From Acidobacteriota bacterium (GTDB lineage Bacteria > Acidobacteriota > Blastocatellia > Pyrinomonadales > Pyrinomonadaceae): a stretch of 64,000 bases of DNA. The notes beneath the pieces are model-generated. The model did no database searches. It was not told where the DNA came from and saw nothing but the letters and a program-made list of their open reading frames with translations. Positions 8,771 to 16,341 of the stretch are shown here, one piece after another. Location: contig QHXN01000031.1 of the NCBI GenBank assembly GCA_003222975.1, positions 43,960 to 107,959 of the forward strand. The letters run 5' to 3'. Position numbers and translations under genes: made by a program. Within the stretch, counting starts at the first letter, position 1. Every line of letters begins with the position of its first letter.

Positions 8771-9106
8771 GTGGCTGAGGACGTGCTGCGCGATCAACTC
8801 GTCGTGCTCCAACTCGGACTCGAAAATCATACGGAGTATGACCAGCACACCGAGGACTACTTCTACACGCTCACCGCAGACGGGCGCTACACCGAGGTGC
8901 TGGCGGCGAACGTGCTGCCGCCGATCACGTTCGAAGACTTCTGGGGCGACCAGCCGCTGCCTCCCGCGAACATTCGACAGGTGTTCGCCGAAGACCACCT
9001 CTACAACATCGAGTGGCCGCGCCGCGGCACGGTCGCGGTCGTCCGCAGCTATCCGCCGTTCAACACGAAGCCGTCTTCGCCCTCGGTTCCGTCAATGCGG
9101 GCGTAG
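8771..9106 (+). pseudogene. C-terminal fragment of an unrecognised protein
   Basis: The plus frame from a GTG at 8771 to 9106 gives about 111 residues that look coding (segments such as EYDQHTEDYFYTLTADGRY and PPITFEDFWGDQPLP), with balanced composition unlike a shadow frame. I recognise no family. There is no ATG or good ribosome site. The frame runs open upstream into DNA that encodes a PD40 blade on the other strand, so the N-terminus is probably lost. It could still be a short hypothetical gene. Confidence 0.35.
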
Positions 9107-9161
9107 AGGAGGCACTCCGGCAGCCGGAGAAGGCTTCAAGATCAAGACGCTTCGCCCGTCG

Positions 9162-10031
9162 CTACTGAATCCTTGCGACGCCGTTGCCGGGTTTCGGAAA
9201 TTTGACGAACACCTCCGGGTCGTGGCCGGGCACGATCAAATCCGGGCGTGAGGCGATCCGCCTCATCCGTTCCTGCGCCCTGAGATTCGAGTCGGCGTCG
9301 AAGGTCTGCGCGATGGGCGCACGTCTTTGCAGGTTCTCGTAGAGGTACACGTTGTCGGAGGCGATGACGACGGTGCCGCCCGCGGTGCGGACGCCGACGT
9401 ATTGCGACGCGAAGGTGTGCCGCCCGCCGGTATAGACCCTGATGCCGTCGATTATTTCGCGGTCGTCGCCGTCAACCAGGTTGACCTTGCCTTCCGTGTT
9501 GAGTCTCACGAGTGTCAACACGTCTTCCGGGTCTATACCTCCGTGCCGCCCGCCCGTCTGCCAGGCTGCGCCGGTGTAATAGGCGTACTCGTCCTTCTGT
9601 ATCCAGACTTTCGCGTTGGGGAAGAGGTCAACGCCGTCGGCGTGATCCCAGTGCAGGTGGGAGATGATGATGTCGGTTACGTCTCCCGGCGACAGCCCGA
9701 GCTTCGCCAGTGCCTCGGTAGGTTTGATGAAGTCCTTAAGGCCCTGCCCTTTTACAAACCGCTCGTGATAACACCCGGCGTCCACGAGGACGGTCCTTCC
9801 GCCCGGCCCCTTAATCAGCCAGAACATCATCTGCGCGTCGGTTTTCCGCGTCTGGTCGGCACCGGCTACGAACGACGATGTCGGGTAGTCGGGGTAGATT
9901 GCGTAGCCAAGCGCATACACCTCATAGACTGTGTTGGCTGTGCTTTGCGACCGCCCTGAGAGTGACACCATCGGCAGAGTGAACAGCGAAAAGGCTGCTA
10001 GCACGAACGGCAGCGTCAAAATAGTCTTCAC
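9162..10031 (-). CDS. Secreted MBL-fold metallo-hydrolase (AHL-lactonase-like)
   Basis: 289 residues with an N-terminal signal peptide (about 1-30). The metallo-beta-lactamase zinc motif HxHxDH appears as SHLHWDHADG, with further ligands in GGRHTFASQ, ASDNVY and the final PGHDP. The spacing resembles the N-acyl-homoserine-lactonase branch, but that branch is catalytically diverse. A periplasmic hydrolase is implied by the signal. It is monocistronic and follows the alpha/beta-hydrolase gene on the same strand by about 60 bp. Confidence 0.85.
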   Translation of the reverse strand: MKTILTLPFVLAAFSLFTLPMVSLSGRSQSTANTVYEVYALGYAIYPDYPTSSFVAGADQTRKTDAQMMFWLIKGPGGRTVLVDAGCYHERFVKGQGLKDFIKPTEALAKLGLSPGDVTDIIISHLHWDHADGVDLFPNAKVWIQKDEYAYYTGAAWQTGGRHGGIDPEDVLTLVRLNTEGKVNLVDGDDREIIDGIRVYTGGRHTFASQYVGVRTAGGTVVIASDNVYLYENLQRRAPIAQTFDADSNLRAQERMRRIASRPDLIVPGHDPEVFVKFPKPGNGVARIQ

Positions 10032-10092
10032 CTTTCTATAAAGTATTCGACTGAAATTTTCCTTCAGCGGGGAGATGCGGCTTCAGGCGGCG

Positions 10093-11685
10093 TCATGGCC
10101 GCAACCGGTCGAGTTTCTCCTGCTCGACCTTCGACATCCATTCTTTGTTGGCAGCGTTCAGGCTGGAATTCGCTGCTATCAGTTCAAGTGCCTGCCGAAG
10201 CGCCGCGCGTGCAGGCTCCTTTTGGCCCGCCGCGATGTAGGCGTCGGCCAGCCCGTCCTGCGCGTTGGCCGAGTCGGGGTAGGCGTAAATGACGAGGCGC
10301 ATGATCCCGATGGCCTCCGGGAATCGCCCTTCGCCGATCAGCCTGTATCCGACGGCGTTGAAGACGGCCTCGTCAACGACAGGCTCGCCCGGCACCTCGC
10401 GCCGATACCGGTCAACGAGCGCGGCGGCGGCCTCAAAGCCGTGCCGAACTATCAAGTCTGCGAACTCGACGCCGGACGGCGGCGGCGTCAAGGCGTCTTC
10501 ATGCTTGATCGCGCCGCCGTCGGCGCGCGCCACGTCGGCCCGCAAGCGCTCAGCGCCGATGTGGTCGCCTTTAAGCTTGCCGTCAAAAAAATCTAAGACC
10601 ATTCGGCAGACGTTTTGATAGCCGCGGTCCGCCGTCTCACGCGTCCGTCCAGGGTTGACCGCTTCGGTCGGGCCGATTGGCAGGCGAAACTCGAAGGCGA
10701 TCATCGCGTCCGAGTCGAAGTCGAAGTGGTTCATGTTTCTGACGGTGACGAAGGAGCGGTCGCAGTAATGGAAGGCGTGCTCGGCGCTCAGGTTCAGCAC
10801 GCTGGCCGGGTCGTCCCAGTCCCTGCGTATGTCGAGGAACGAGGCGCGCATCTTATGCGGCGCGTAGTCGGGCATGTCCGCCAGGATTTTCTCGTTGCCC
10901 TTAAAGCCGTAGGTCGCGTCGAGGCCGACTACAGCCGAGACGTTCTCGTTGCGCATGGCGAGGATGACCGCCTCGACGCCGCCGATGCTTTTACCGAACA
11001 CGCCGACTTTAGCCTCGTCCACGTTCGTCTGTCCGCGCAACACAGACCACGCGAACTCAAGGTCTTGCACGACTCGCTCCCTGTCCGCCGCCGTCCGTCC
11101 CTGCTCCGTGTCCTCGTTCGTGGGGCCGAGCAGCGGCACCGTCGCGACGACGTACCCATGACTCGCAAGATATTCTGCGAGGACGAAAACGGTAGTCGTC
11201 CCCGTACTGTCAAGACCGCCGGCGTAGAGGGCGAGCGGGAAACGTCCGCCCGCAGGTGCCGCGTCGGCATAAGCGTTCACGGGCGTCCGCAACACGTCCG
11301 ACCAACGGTCGCGGTAACTGCTCGCTTCTTTCTCGCGCATCTCGACGATGGTGTTCAGCTCTGCGAACTCTTTCGGCCCGGCGGGCCTGACGTAATCTGC
11401 GAACCGCATCTGCCGGGACCGCGCGCCGAGGACAGCCGGATACCAGATGCTGATACGGATCGGACGCCCGTTCGAGTCGGGCGAGAAGGGCTTCTCGTAA
11501 CCGCGCGTCACACGCCAGGTGCGCGTGCGGTCGAACTGGTAGATGGTGCGGAAGCCCACGGCATAAGGGCCAGCGGACAGGTCGCCCCAAAGCGGCGCTC
11601 GCGATTTCTGCTGCGCGCGTGCCGGACTGACGCACGCCGCGGAAAGAAGCAGGAGGCTCAACGCCGCGAGGTAAATCTTTTTCAT
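10093..11685 (-). CDS. Secreted alpha/beta-hydrolase with C-terminal TPR region
   Basis: About 530 residues. A signal peptide (residues 1-25) is followed by a dienelactone-hydrolase/PAF-acetylhydrolase-like domain with the nucleophile elbow GKSIGG (Ser within VGVFGKSIGGVEA) and a likely His in NMNHFDF. The last 130 residues are helical and TPR-like (GRFPEAIGIMRLVIYAYPDS, then a second AGQKEPARAALRQALEL repeat). The frame extends up to 11757, but the ATG at 11685 begins the signal peptide and follows GGGAGACGGG. The substrate is unknown; an ester or amide is likely. Confidence 0.8.
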   Translation of the reverse strand: MKKIYLAALSLLLLSAACVSPARAQQKSRAPLWGDLSAGPYAVGFRTIYQFDRTRTWRVTRGYEKPFSPDSNGRPIRISIWYPAVLGARSRQMRFADYVRPAGPKEFAELNTIVEMREKEASSYRDRWSDVLRTPVNAYADAAPAGGRFPLALYAGGLDSTGTTTVFVLAEYLASHGYVVATVPLLGPTNEDTEQGRTAADRERVVQDLEFAWSVLRGQTNVDEAKVGVFGKSIGGVEAVILAMRNENVSAVVGLDATYGFKGNEKILADMPDYAPHKMRASFLDIRRDWDDPASVLNLSAEHAFHYCDRSFVTVRNMNHFDFDSDAMIAFEFRLPIGPTEAVNPGRTRETADRGYQNVCRMVLDFFDGKLKGDHIGAERLRADVARADGGAIKHEDALTPPPSGVEFADLIVRHGFEAAAALVDRYRREVPGEPVVDEAVFNAVGYRLIGEGRFPEAIGIMRLVIYAYPDSANAQDGLADAYIAAGQKEPARAALRQALELIAANSSLNAANKEWMSKVEQEKLDRLRP

Positions 11686-11753
11686 CCCGTCTCCCCGGTC
11701 GCCTGCGAGTTGCGGTAAATACTCGGCTCGTCGTCGTAGCTGGCACATTCCAA

Positions 11754-12176
11754 TCACTCTCCCGATTCGAGTTTCCCTTCGACCTGCCCGCCCTCTGTTA
11801 TCCAGTATTCGAGTCCGCCGATCAGTTCTTTGACGCGGAAGCCCAGTGCGGCAAGCCTGAGCGCGCCTTTGGTGGACGAGTTGCAGCCCGGCCCCCAGCA
11901 GTACGTGACCATCACCTTATCTTTCGGCAGGTGCGCGGTCGTCTCGGCGTTCATCGTGCGGTGGGGGAGGCTCACGGCGCCCGTGATGTGCCGAGCCTCG
12001 TAGTCTTCGCGGCTGCGTGTGTCTATGACGATGAAATCCGCGCGCCCGCGCTCCATGTCGGTCTTCACGTCCCAAGCGTCGGTCTCCACCGCCAGCTTTG
12101 ATTGAAAATGCGACCGCGCGGTTTCGGGGCTGGCCGCCGGAGTTTCCAGTACGAAGGAGAAGTTTGCGCTAGTCAT
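11754..12176 (-). CDS. Single-domain rhodanese
   Basis: About 140 residues, one rhodanese domain. It has DTRSREDYEARHITGAVSLP in the usual position and an active-site loop YCWGPGCNSSTKGA, in which the first Cys would carry the persulfide. The loop is longer than the six-residue loop of classic sulfurtransferases. The ATG at 12176 is the second Met of the frame. It is divergent from the MocR gene with an imperfect palindrome between them, so it is a plausible MocR target. Confidence 0.85.
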   Translation of the reverse strand: MTSANFSFVLETPAASPETARSHFQSKLAVETDAWDVKTDMERGRADFIVIDTRSREDYEARHITGAVSLPHRTMNAETTAHLPKDKVMVTYCWGPGCNSSTKGALRLAALGFRVKELIGGLEYWITEGGQVEGKLESGE

Positions 12177-12198
12177 GGGCAGCAATCATGCCCGACGG

Positions 12199-12221
12199 AT
12201 TGGAGCTATACAAGAGCCAAT
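12199..12221. promoter_or_regulatory. Imperfect palindrome between rhodanese and MocR genes
   Basis: A 23-bp dyad with outer arms ATTGG and CCAAT lies between the divergent starts. ATTGG-type half sites are common for MocR/GntR-aminotransferase regulators, so this may be the operator for one or both genes. A TATGAT hexamer at 12231-12236 could be the -10 of the MocR gene. Binding is inferred only. Confidence 0.4.
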
Positions 12222-12246
12222 TTGTGTCGCTATGATGGGGACGATT

Positions 12247-13704
12247 ATGCTGGTCGTGACGCTCAACATGGTCAGGGTTGATCGCCGACGCCGTGAGCCT
12301 CTACAGCTTCAGCTCTACGGGCAAGTGCGGCGGGCGATCATATCCGGGGAACTGGCCTCGGGCGCTCGTCTTCCCTCGGCGCGTGACCTTGTCGAGCAGC
12401 TCGGCCTTTCGCGGAACACCATCGTTTACGCCTTCGAGCGGCTGGTCGCAGAAGGCTATCTGCAAAGCCGTATAGGGTCGGGTATGTTCGTGGCCCACCT
12501 CCCGGCACTCGAAAGACCACGAACCGGCAGCGGCTCTAACGCTAACGTGGCCTCAAGTGACAGAGTTCACATCGCGCGGCGTGTCGCGCCCCTGACTGAA
12601 GTTAGCGTTAATCCTGAGTATCCGACCCTGAAAGTCAGGCCTTTCCGCCCCTGCCAGCCCGCGGTCGCCGAGTTCCCGCTGAGGAGCTGGAACCGCGCGC
12701 GCTCATACGCCCTCCGACTGCAAGCAAAAGAACTCATGTGCGAAGGGGACGTGGCCGGCCTTCCGCGCCTCCGCGCCGCGCTGGCGACGTACTTGCGGGA
12801 CGCGCGGGGCGTCAAATGTGGGGCCGAGCAGATCGTCATCACCGCCGGCGCGCAAGAAGCCTTGTCACTAATATCCGCGTCACTCGTCGAAACGGGAGAC
12901 GCTGTCTGGATGGAAGACCCCGGCTACCTCGGCGCGAGGGCCTCGTTTCTTCGGGCGGGCGCGAAGTTAACACCTGTGTCTGTGGACGCGGAAGGGTTGA
13001 CAGTCCCGCGGTTGCGCCAGACGCCCCGACTCATTTACGTCACGCCCTCGCGTCAATTCCCTCTCGGCACGACCATGTCACTGCCGCGCCGGCTGGCGCT
13101 TCTGGAGTTTGCCCGAACGAACGGCGTCTGGCTCGTCGAGGACGACTACGACTCGGAGTTTCGCTATGTTGGTCGGCCCGTGCCGAGCCTGCAAGGATTG
13201 GACGAGGGCGGGCGTGTGATCTACGTCGGGTCGTTTAGCAAAGTACTCTTCGGCTCGTTGCGCTTGGGGTACGTCGTGGCGCCGCCGTCTCTGGTCGGGG
13301 CTATTCGCAAAGTGAAGGAAGTCGAATATGGCACATCGCCCGGCATCGAGCAGGCGACCGCCGCTCTTTTCATCGAGGAGGGCTACTTCGCCGCGCACGT
13401 GCGGCGGATGCGAAAGCTCTACCGCGAGCGGCGGGACAGCTTTCTTCAGGCGGCACAGAAGTACCTCTCCGGACTACTCACTTTCCCGCCGATAGACGCC
13501 GGCATGGACGCGTTGGGCTGGCTGGCGCGCGACGCCGACGACGCGGAGCTCTCGAGACGTTTGGCCGAGGCGGGGATCGATGTCCCACCGCTGTCAGCCT
13601 ACTCTCTCAAGCCTTGCCCGCCGGGCCTGCTCTTCGGGTTCACAGCCTTTACTCCGGGCCAAATTCGGTCGGCGCTACAGGCTATCAGCGACTTCGTCCA
13701 GTAG
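12247..13704 (+). CDS. MocR/PdxR-type GntR regulator with aminotransferase domain
   Basis: About 485 residues. A GntR winged helix (PLQLQLYGQVRRAIISGELA, then LPSARDLVEQLGLSRNTIV) covers residues 10-75. A fold-type I aminotransferase domain follows from about 120 to the end, with VEDDYDSEFRY and the PLP-lysine loop GSFSKVLFGSLRLGY. Such proteins sense PLP-linked metabolites and often control vitamin B6 or GABA genes. The frame opens at 12175, but the ATG at 12247 gives the standard N-terminus. The divergent rhodanese is the likely partner gene. Confidence 0.88.
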   Translation: MLVVTLNMVRVDRRRREPLQLQLYGQVRRAIISGELASGARLPSARDLVEQLGLSRNTIVYAFERLVAEGYLQSRIGSGMFVAHLPALERPRTGSGSNANVASSDRVHIARRVAPLTEVSVNPEYPTLKVRPFRPCQPAVAEFPLRSWNRARSYALRLQAKELMCEGDVAGLPRLRAALATYLRDARGVKCGAEQIVITAGAQEALSLISASLVETGDAVWMEDPGYLGARASFLRAGAKLTPVSVDAEGLTVPRLRQTPRLIYVTPSRQFPLGTTMSLPRRLALLEFARTNGVWLVEDDYDSEFRYVGRPVPSLQGLDEGGRVIYVGSFSKVLFGSLRLGYVVAPPSLVGAIRKVKEVEYGTSPGIEQATAALFIEEGYFAAHVRRMRKLYRERRDSFLQAAQKYLSGLLTFPPIDAGMDALGWLARDADDAELSRRLAEAGIDVPPLSAYSLKPCPPGLLFGFTAFTPGQIRSALQAISDFVQ

Positions 13705-13805
13705 GTTAAACTGCCCTCGGACCTCTTGATTAAATGCCTGTGTCAACCAGACAATCACCGCTGATATGATTTAGTAGCCGCATGTGCCAAGCACATACGA
13801 GAGGT

Positions 13806-13858
13806 AAGTAAAAAGAAGAGAGGGAGCTTACTGGCTCCCTCTCTTCTTTCGTTTACTT
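13806..13858. terminator. Bidirectional hairpin terminator
   Basis: A perfect 16-bp stem (13812-13827 pairing with 13834-13849) with a 6-nt loop is extended by outer AAGTAAA/TTTACTT arms with a small bulge. The stem is A-rich on the left and T-rich on the right, so it would work in both directions. It lies between the convergent ends of the MocR gene and the MerR gene. Confidence 0.8.
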
Positions 13859-13914
13859 TCCCGCATAACTGTTCACTTCACCAGTGAATCGTCCCATAGT
13901 GTCAGCCGTTTGGT

Positions 13915-14355
13915 TTATCGTCTGCGGTACTTGTTCGTCGGAAGAACTTTCGTCCCTACTTCAGAGCATCCATGCCGGAGCAGCCTCTCACCACATTCAT
14001 CCAGTGCATCGCAGCGGCAGTGTTGTATCCGCTCAAGCAAGCGCTGCATCGTCTTGATCTGGTCGCTTAACGCTTCGAGTTCAGCCAGCTTGCGCTGTGA
14101 CATCTCCTGCCAGCGTTTGCCGGGCGGCGTACCCTGGCGAAAGCCGAAGAACAGTTCACGGATTTCATCCAGCGTGAAGCCGACAGCCCGCGCACGTTGG
14201 ATGACGGCGAGCCGGTAGAGCACTGCGCTGTCGTAGCGCCTCTGCCCGCTCTTGCGTTGCGCCGGGAGAAGGATGCCGAGCTTTTCGTAATAGCGAATCG
14301 CGGACGGACGCAAGCCCACTTGGCGCGCCACCTCGGAAATGGTCAGTTGAGCCAT
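13915..14355 (-). CDS. MerR-family regulator with C-terminal cysteines
   Basis: 146 residues. The N-terminal MerR winged helix reads LTISEVARQVGLRPSAIRYYEKLGIL, followed by the dimer helix and a C-terminal Cys cluster (HCRCDALDECGERLL...HGC). Cys in this place usually binds a metal or an iron-sulfur cluster, so a metal or redox signal is likely. The gene is divergent from the 14552 gene, and a MerR-type promoter (19-bp spacer) lies in front of that gene. Confidence 0.88.
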   Translation of the reverse strand: MAQLTISEVARQVGLRPSAIRYYEKLGILLPAQRKSGQRRYDSAVLYRLAVIQRARAVGFTLDEIRELFFGFRQGTPPGKRWQEMSQRKLAELEALSDQIKTMQRLLERIQHCRCDALDECGERLLRHGCSEVGTKVLPTNKYRRR

Positions 14356-14452
14356 GCCCGCATTCTAAGGCATTCGACTCTCCATCTGCCACAGAGATTT
14401 CACACGATCATGCACACTGTCTGCTGTCCAATGAGTCGCCCAAAAAAAGTGC

Positions 14453-14483
14453 TTGACTTAAAGTCGACTTGAAGTTGTAGGGT
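14453..14483 (+). promoter_or_regulatory. MerR-type promoter with 19-bp spacer and dyad
   Basis: The -35 TTGACT (14453-14458) and -10 TAGGGT (14478-14483) are separated by exactly 19 bp, the overlong spacing that MerR proteins correct by DNA twisting. The spacer carries a dyad centred on GTCGAC with ACTT/AAGT flanks. The divergent MerR gene starts about 100 bp away. This is a strong candidate operator-promoter for the 14552 gene. Confidence 0.8.
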
Positions 14484-14551
14484 CTCTGTGAGCCGCAAGA
14501 GAGGAGACAAATTTCGTGAGCATGAACATGAACAAGACGATAGGAGAAACC

Positions 14552-14998
14552 ATGAAAGCATCAATCATTGCAGCCGCAATAGCGGTGGTGGCCTTGGGGG
14601 CGTTCGCATTTTCGCGTCTGGCCGACACGAACCCGGTAACGGCCCAACAGCAAAGCGCCTCGGCCCAAACAAAACGCGAGTCGCCGTTCGCGTGCGACAC
14701 GATGGCGCTCACCCCGGAGCAGCGAAAGCGCCACTTCGAGGAGCTAGGCCCGACTCTGCGGTCGCTCAGGAAGTCCGTGCGCGAGTTGGCCGACGGGTAC
14801 GAATTTGAATTCCCCACCGACCCGAAAACATTTCAGTTGGTGACGGAGTGGGCCATTCAGGAACGTTTGTGTTGCCCGTTCTTCGACATAGACGTGCGGC
14901 TGGAGCGAGAGGGCGGCTCCCTGTGGCTGCGTCTGACCGGCAGAGAGGGCACAAAGGACTTCATCAAAGTGGATGGCGCGGCGTGGATCAAACAGTGA
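14552..14998 (+). CDS. Exported protein with RLCCPFF motif, MerR-controlled
   Basis: About 148 residues: signal peptide or anchor (1-22), then a compact domain with FACDTMALTPEQRKRHFEEL and a conserved-looking core QERLCCPFFDIDVRLE. The adjacent Cys pair could bind a metal. I recognise the pattern from hypothetical proteins but know no function. The frame opens at a GTG at 14516 and ATGs at 14522 and 14528, but TAGGAGAAACC sits right before the ATG at 14552, which starts the signal peptide. The upstream MerR-type promoter suggests induction by the metal or redox signal that the MerR protein senses. Confidence 0.65.
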   Translation: MKASIIAAAIAVVALGAFAFSRLADTNPVTAQQQSASAQTKRESPFACDTMALTPEQRKRHFEELGPTLRSLRKSVRELADGYEFEFPTDPKTFQLVTEWAIQERLCCPFFDIDVRLEREGGSLWLRLTGREGTKDFIKVDGAAWIKQ

Positions 14999-15007
14999 AG
15001 CTGTTGT

Positions 15008-15048
15008 GGCAGACTCTGTCCCCACACAACTGGCGGACAGAGTCTGCC
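15008..15048 (+). terminator. Hairpin after the MerR-controlled gene
   Basis: A perfect 14-bp stem (15008-15021 with 15035-15048) and a 13-nt loop start 9 nt after the stop at 14998. It has no T-tract, so it is either a weak terminator or an mRNA-stabilising hairpin. In the remaining bases to 15329 I see no gene. Confidence 0.6.
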
Positions 15049-15329
15049 GCAAGCAGCCACGCGCGCCACACTCATGTCGTTCTGAGGGGCACTATAATTC
15101 ATCGCTGCCGCTGCCGCTCGGCGTGACGAAGAAGGCAAGCGCCCGTGCAGAGCTTTGAACTTTGCTGCCCTTTCTAACTGAGTCGCCATCGCTTACTCTA
15201 AATGGAGCCGCCTCCTCCGCGCCGCTTGGCTTCGCACATTTACTCAGAAGAAGCCGCCTAATTCCAGCGCATTTATTCACCCTGTCAGAAGAATTTGTGC
15301 AAAGCTGTTGGGCGTTACAGTGCGGGCGA

Positions 15330-15809
15330 TCAAGCTCGCAGCTTCAAGGCGAAATGGTGGCACTCGATGAACATCCTCTTATTCAGGTAGAACCGATGTG
15401 CATCGAACCTCTGCACTCTCGAATTCAGATGAAACTCTTCGCAGCCCTCCGCCCGCGCGTACTCGACCAGCCAGTCGAAGAGCTCCCCACCGTAGCCTTT
15501 CGATCTATCGCTGCTTTTAGCGACGAGGTCGTCCAAGTAGAGAAACTTGCCCCACGCTAAGCACTCTACGACTCTAAATCCGGCCACCGCTTTCGCCTCG
15601 CCGTCCGTCAGAAAGGCTAATTTGTAACCCGCGCTCCCGGACTGTCTTCTGACTCTGGCGAGGAACTCCTCGGCCTGCACGTGCGGACGCAACTCCGCCA
15701 TGACGGGGTAACAGCTTTGTATTTCGTGATCCTCTTGAGCCAGAATAATTCTTCCGCGCACCTCTGCCTCCGGTTCAATGCGCCAGCGGGTTGATGGTGT
15801 CTCTCTCAT
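15330..15809 (-). CDS. GNAT N-acetyltransferase
   Basis: 159 residues with the GNAT fold: VVECLAWGKFLYLDDLVAK leads into the acetyl-CoA loop RSKGYGGELFDWL, and the C-terminal strand region FHLNSRVQRFDAHRFYLNKR is typical. The acceptor substrate is not predictable. Its ATG overlaps the TGA of an upstream remnant (TGATG), which suggests a former two-gene operon. Confidence 0.85.
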   Translation of the reverse strand: MRETPSTRWRIEPEAEVRGRIILAQEDHEIQSCYPVMAELRPHVQAEEFLARVRRQSGSAGYKLAFLTDGEAKAVAGFRVVECLAWGKFLYLDDLVAKSSDRSKGYGGELFDWLVEYARAEGCEEFHLNSRVQRFDAHRFYLNKRMFIECHHFALKLRA

Positions 15810-15955
15810 CAGGTGACGCTGATGTCGTCGAGCGCCGCCGCAGACTTCAGCACCTTCCTAGCCTGCTCGCCGCCCGCGAGGCTTTCGATGACCCAGCCGA
15901 CCAGATGCTGCCCCGACAAGCACTGCGCCGCGGTCGCCACGTTCCCGTCTTGGAG
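15809..15955 (-). pseudogene. C-terminal tail, possibly of a DJ-1/PfpI-family protein
   Basis: The minus frame ending at the TGA at 15809 reads coherently for about 48 residues, including DGNVATAAQCLSGQHLVGW and VIESLAGGEQARKVL. This resembles the C-terminal helices of some DJ-1/PfpI proteins. No start or N-terminal domain is found upstream, so it is probably a truncated gene. The family call is tentative. Confidence 0.35.
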
Positions 15956-16158
15956 GCTGCGCTGCCGTCATCACCTCACGATCCAACAGTCAGGTTAGAC
16001 GGAATCCGGACCGGTTCAAGAGCCACTTTCGTAAAATCAAACGAGACCACTTCGGCAGACGGTTCGCGTCAGTCAAGTGTGACAGGTGAATTGGTACACA
16101 CGCGCCGCGCATAAATGGCACTTGTGGCGGTGCCGGTATAAGGTAAGGTTTTATTTGA

Positions 16159-16320
16159 ATGGGCCGAAGCGGTGAATCCAAGAGTCCAACGACCTGGAGG
16201 GCCATAAAGTTTGGCCGCACGCTGTGCCCCGTAGAGGTCAATCTCTTCGACGAGGCGGACAGGCACGTGGCCGTCGCCCAGGTGACGTATATGCTGCTCG
16301 GCGACATCTCTGACAGGTGA
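16159..16320 (+). pseudogene. C-terminal remnant of a PaaI-type hotdog thioesterase
   Basis: From about 16204 the frame reads KFGRTLCPVEVNLFDEADRH and VAVAQVTYMLLGD before a TGA at 16318. This is the end of a PaaI-family thioesterase (the GRT..VEV..DE..VA.A..TYM pattern). The catalytic N-terminal half is missing. An ATG at 16159 opens the frame, but the residues before 16204 do not match the family, so the gene is truncated. Confidence 0.5.
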
Positions 16321-16341
16321 CGAACCGAGAAGGTCAGAATA

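Noticed and set aside
9327..9959. Long plus-strand ORF of 210 residues.
   Set aside because: It is the shadow of the MBL-fold gene on the other strand; it has no family motif, while the minus frame has signal peptide and zinc motif.
10615..11718. Plus-strand ORF of 367 residues.
   Set aside because: It lies opposite the alpha/beta-hydrolase/TPR gene, with Arg/His/Val-rich composition typical of shadows in GC-rich DNA.
15250..15320. A GCCTAAT ... GTTGGGC pair about 60 bp apart looked like an integron attC site.
   Set aside because: The first core box ends in AAT rather than AAC, the inner boxes do not pair, and no integrase or cassette array is present.
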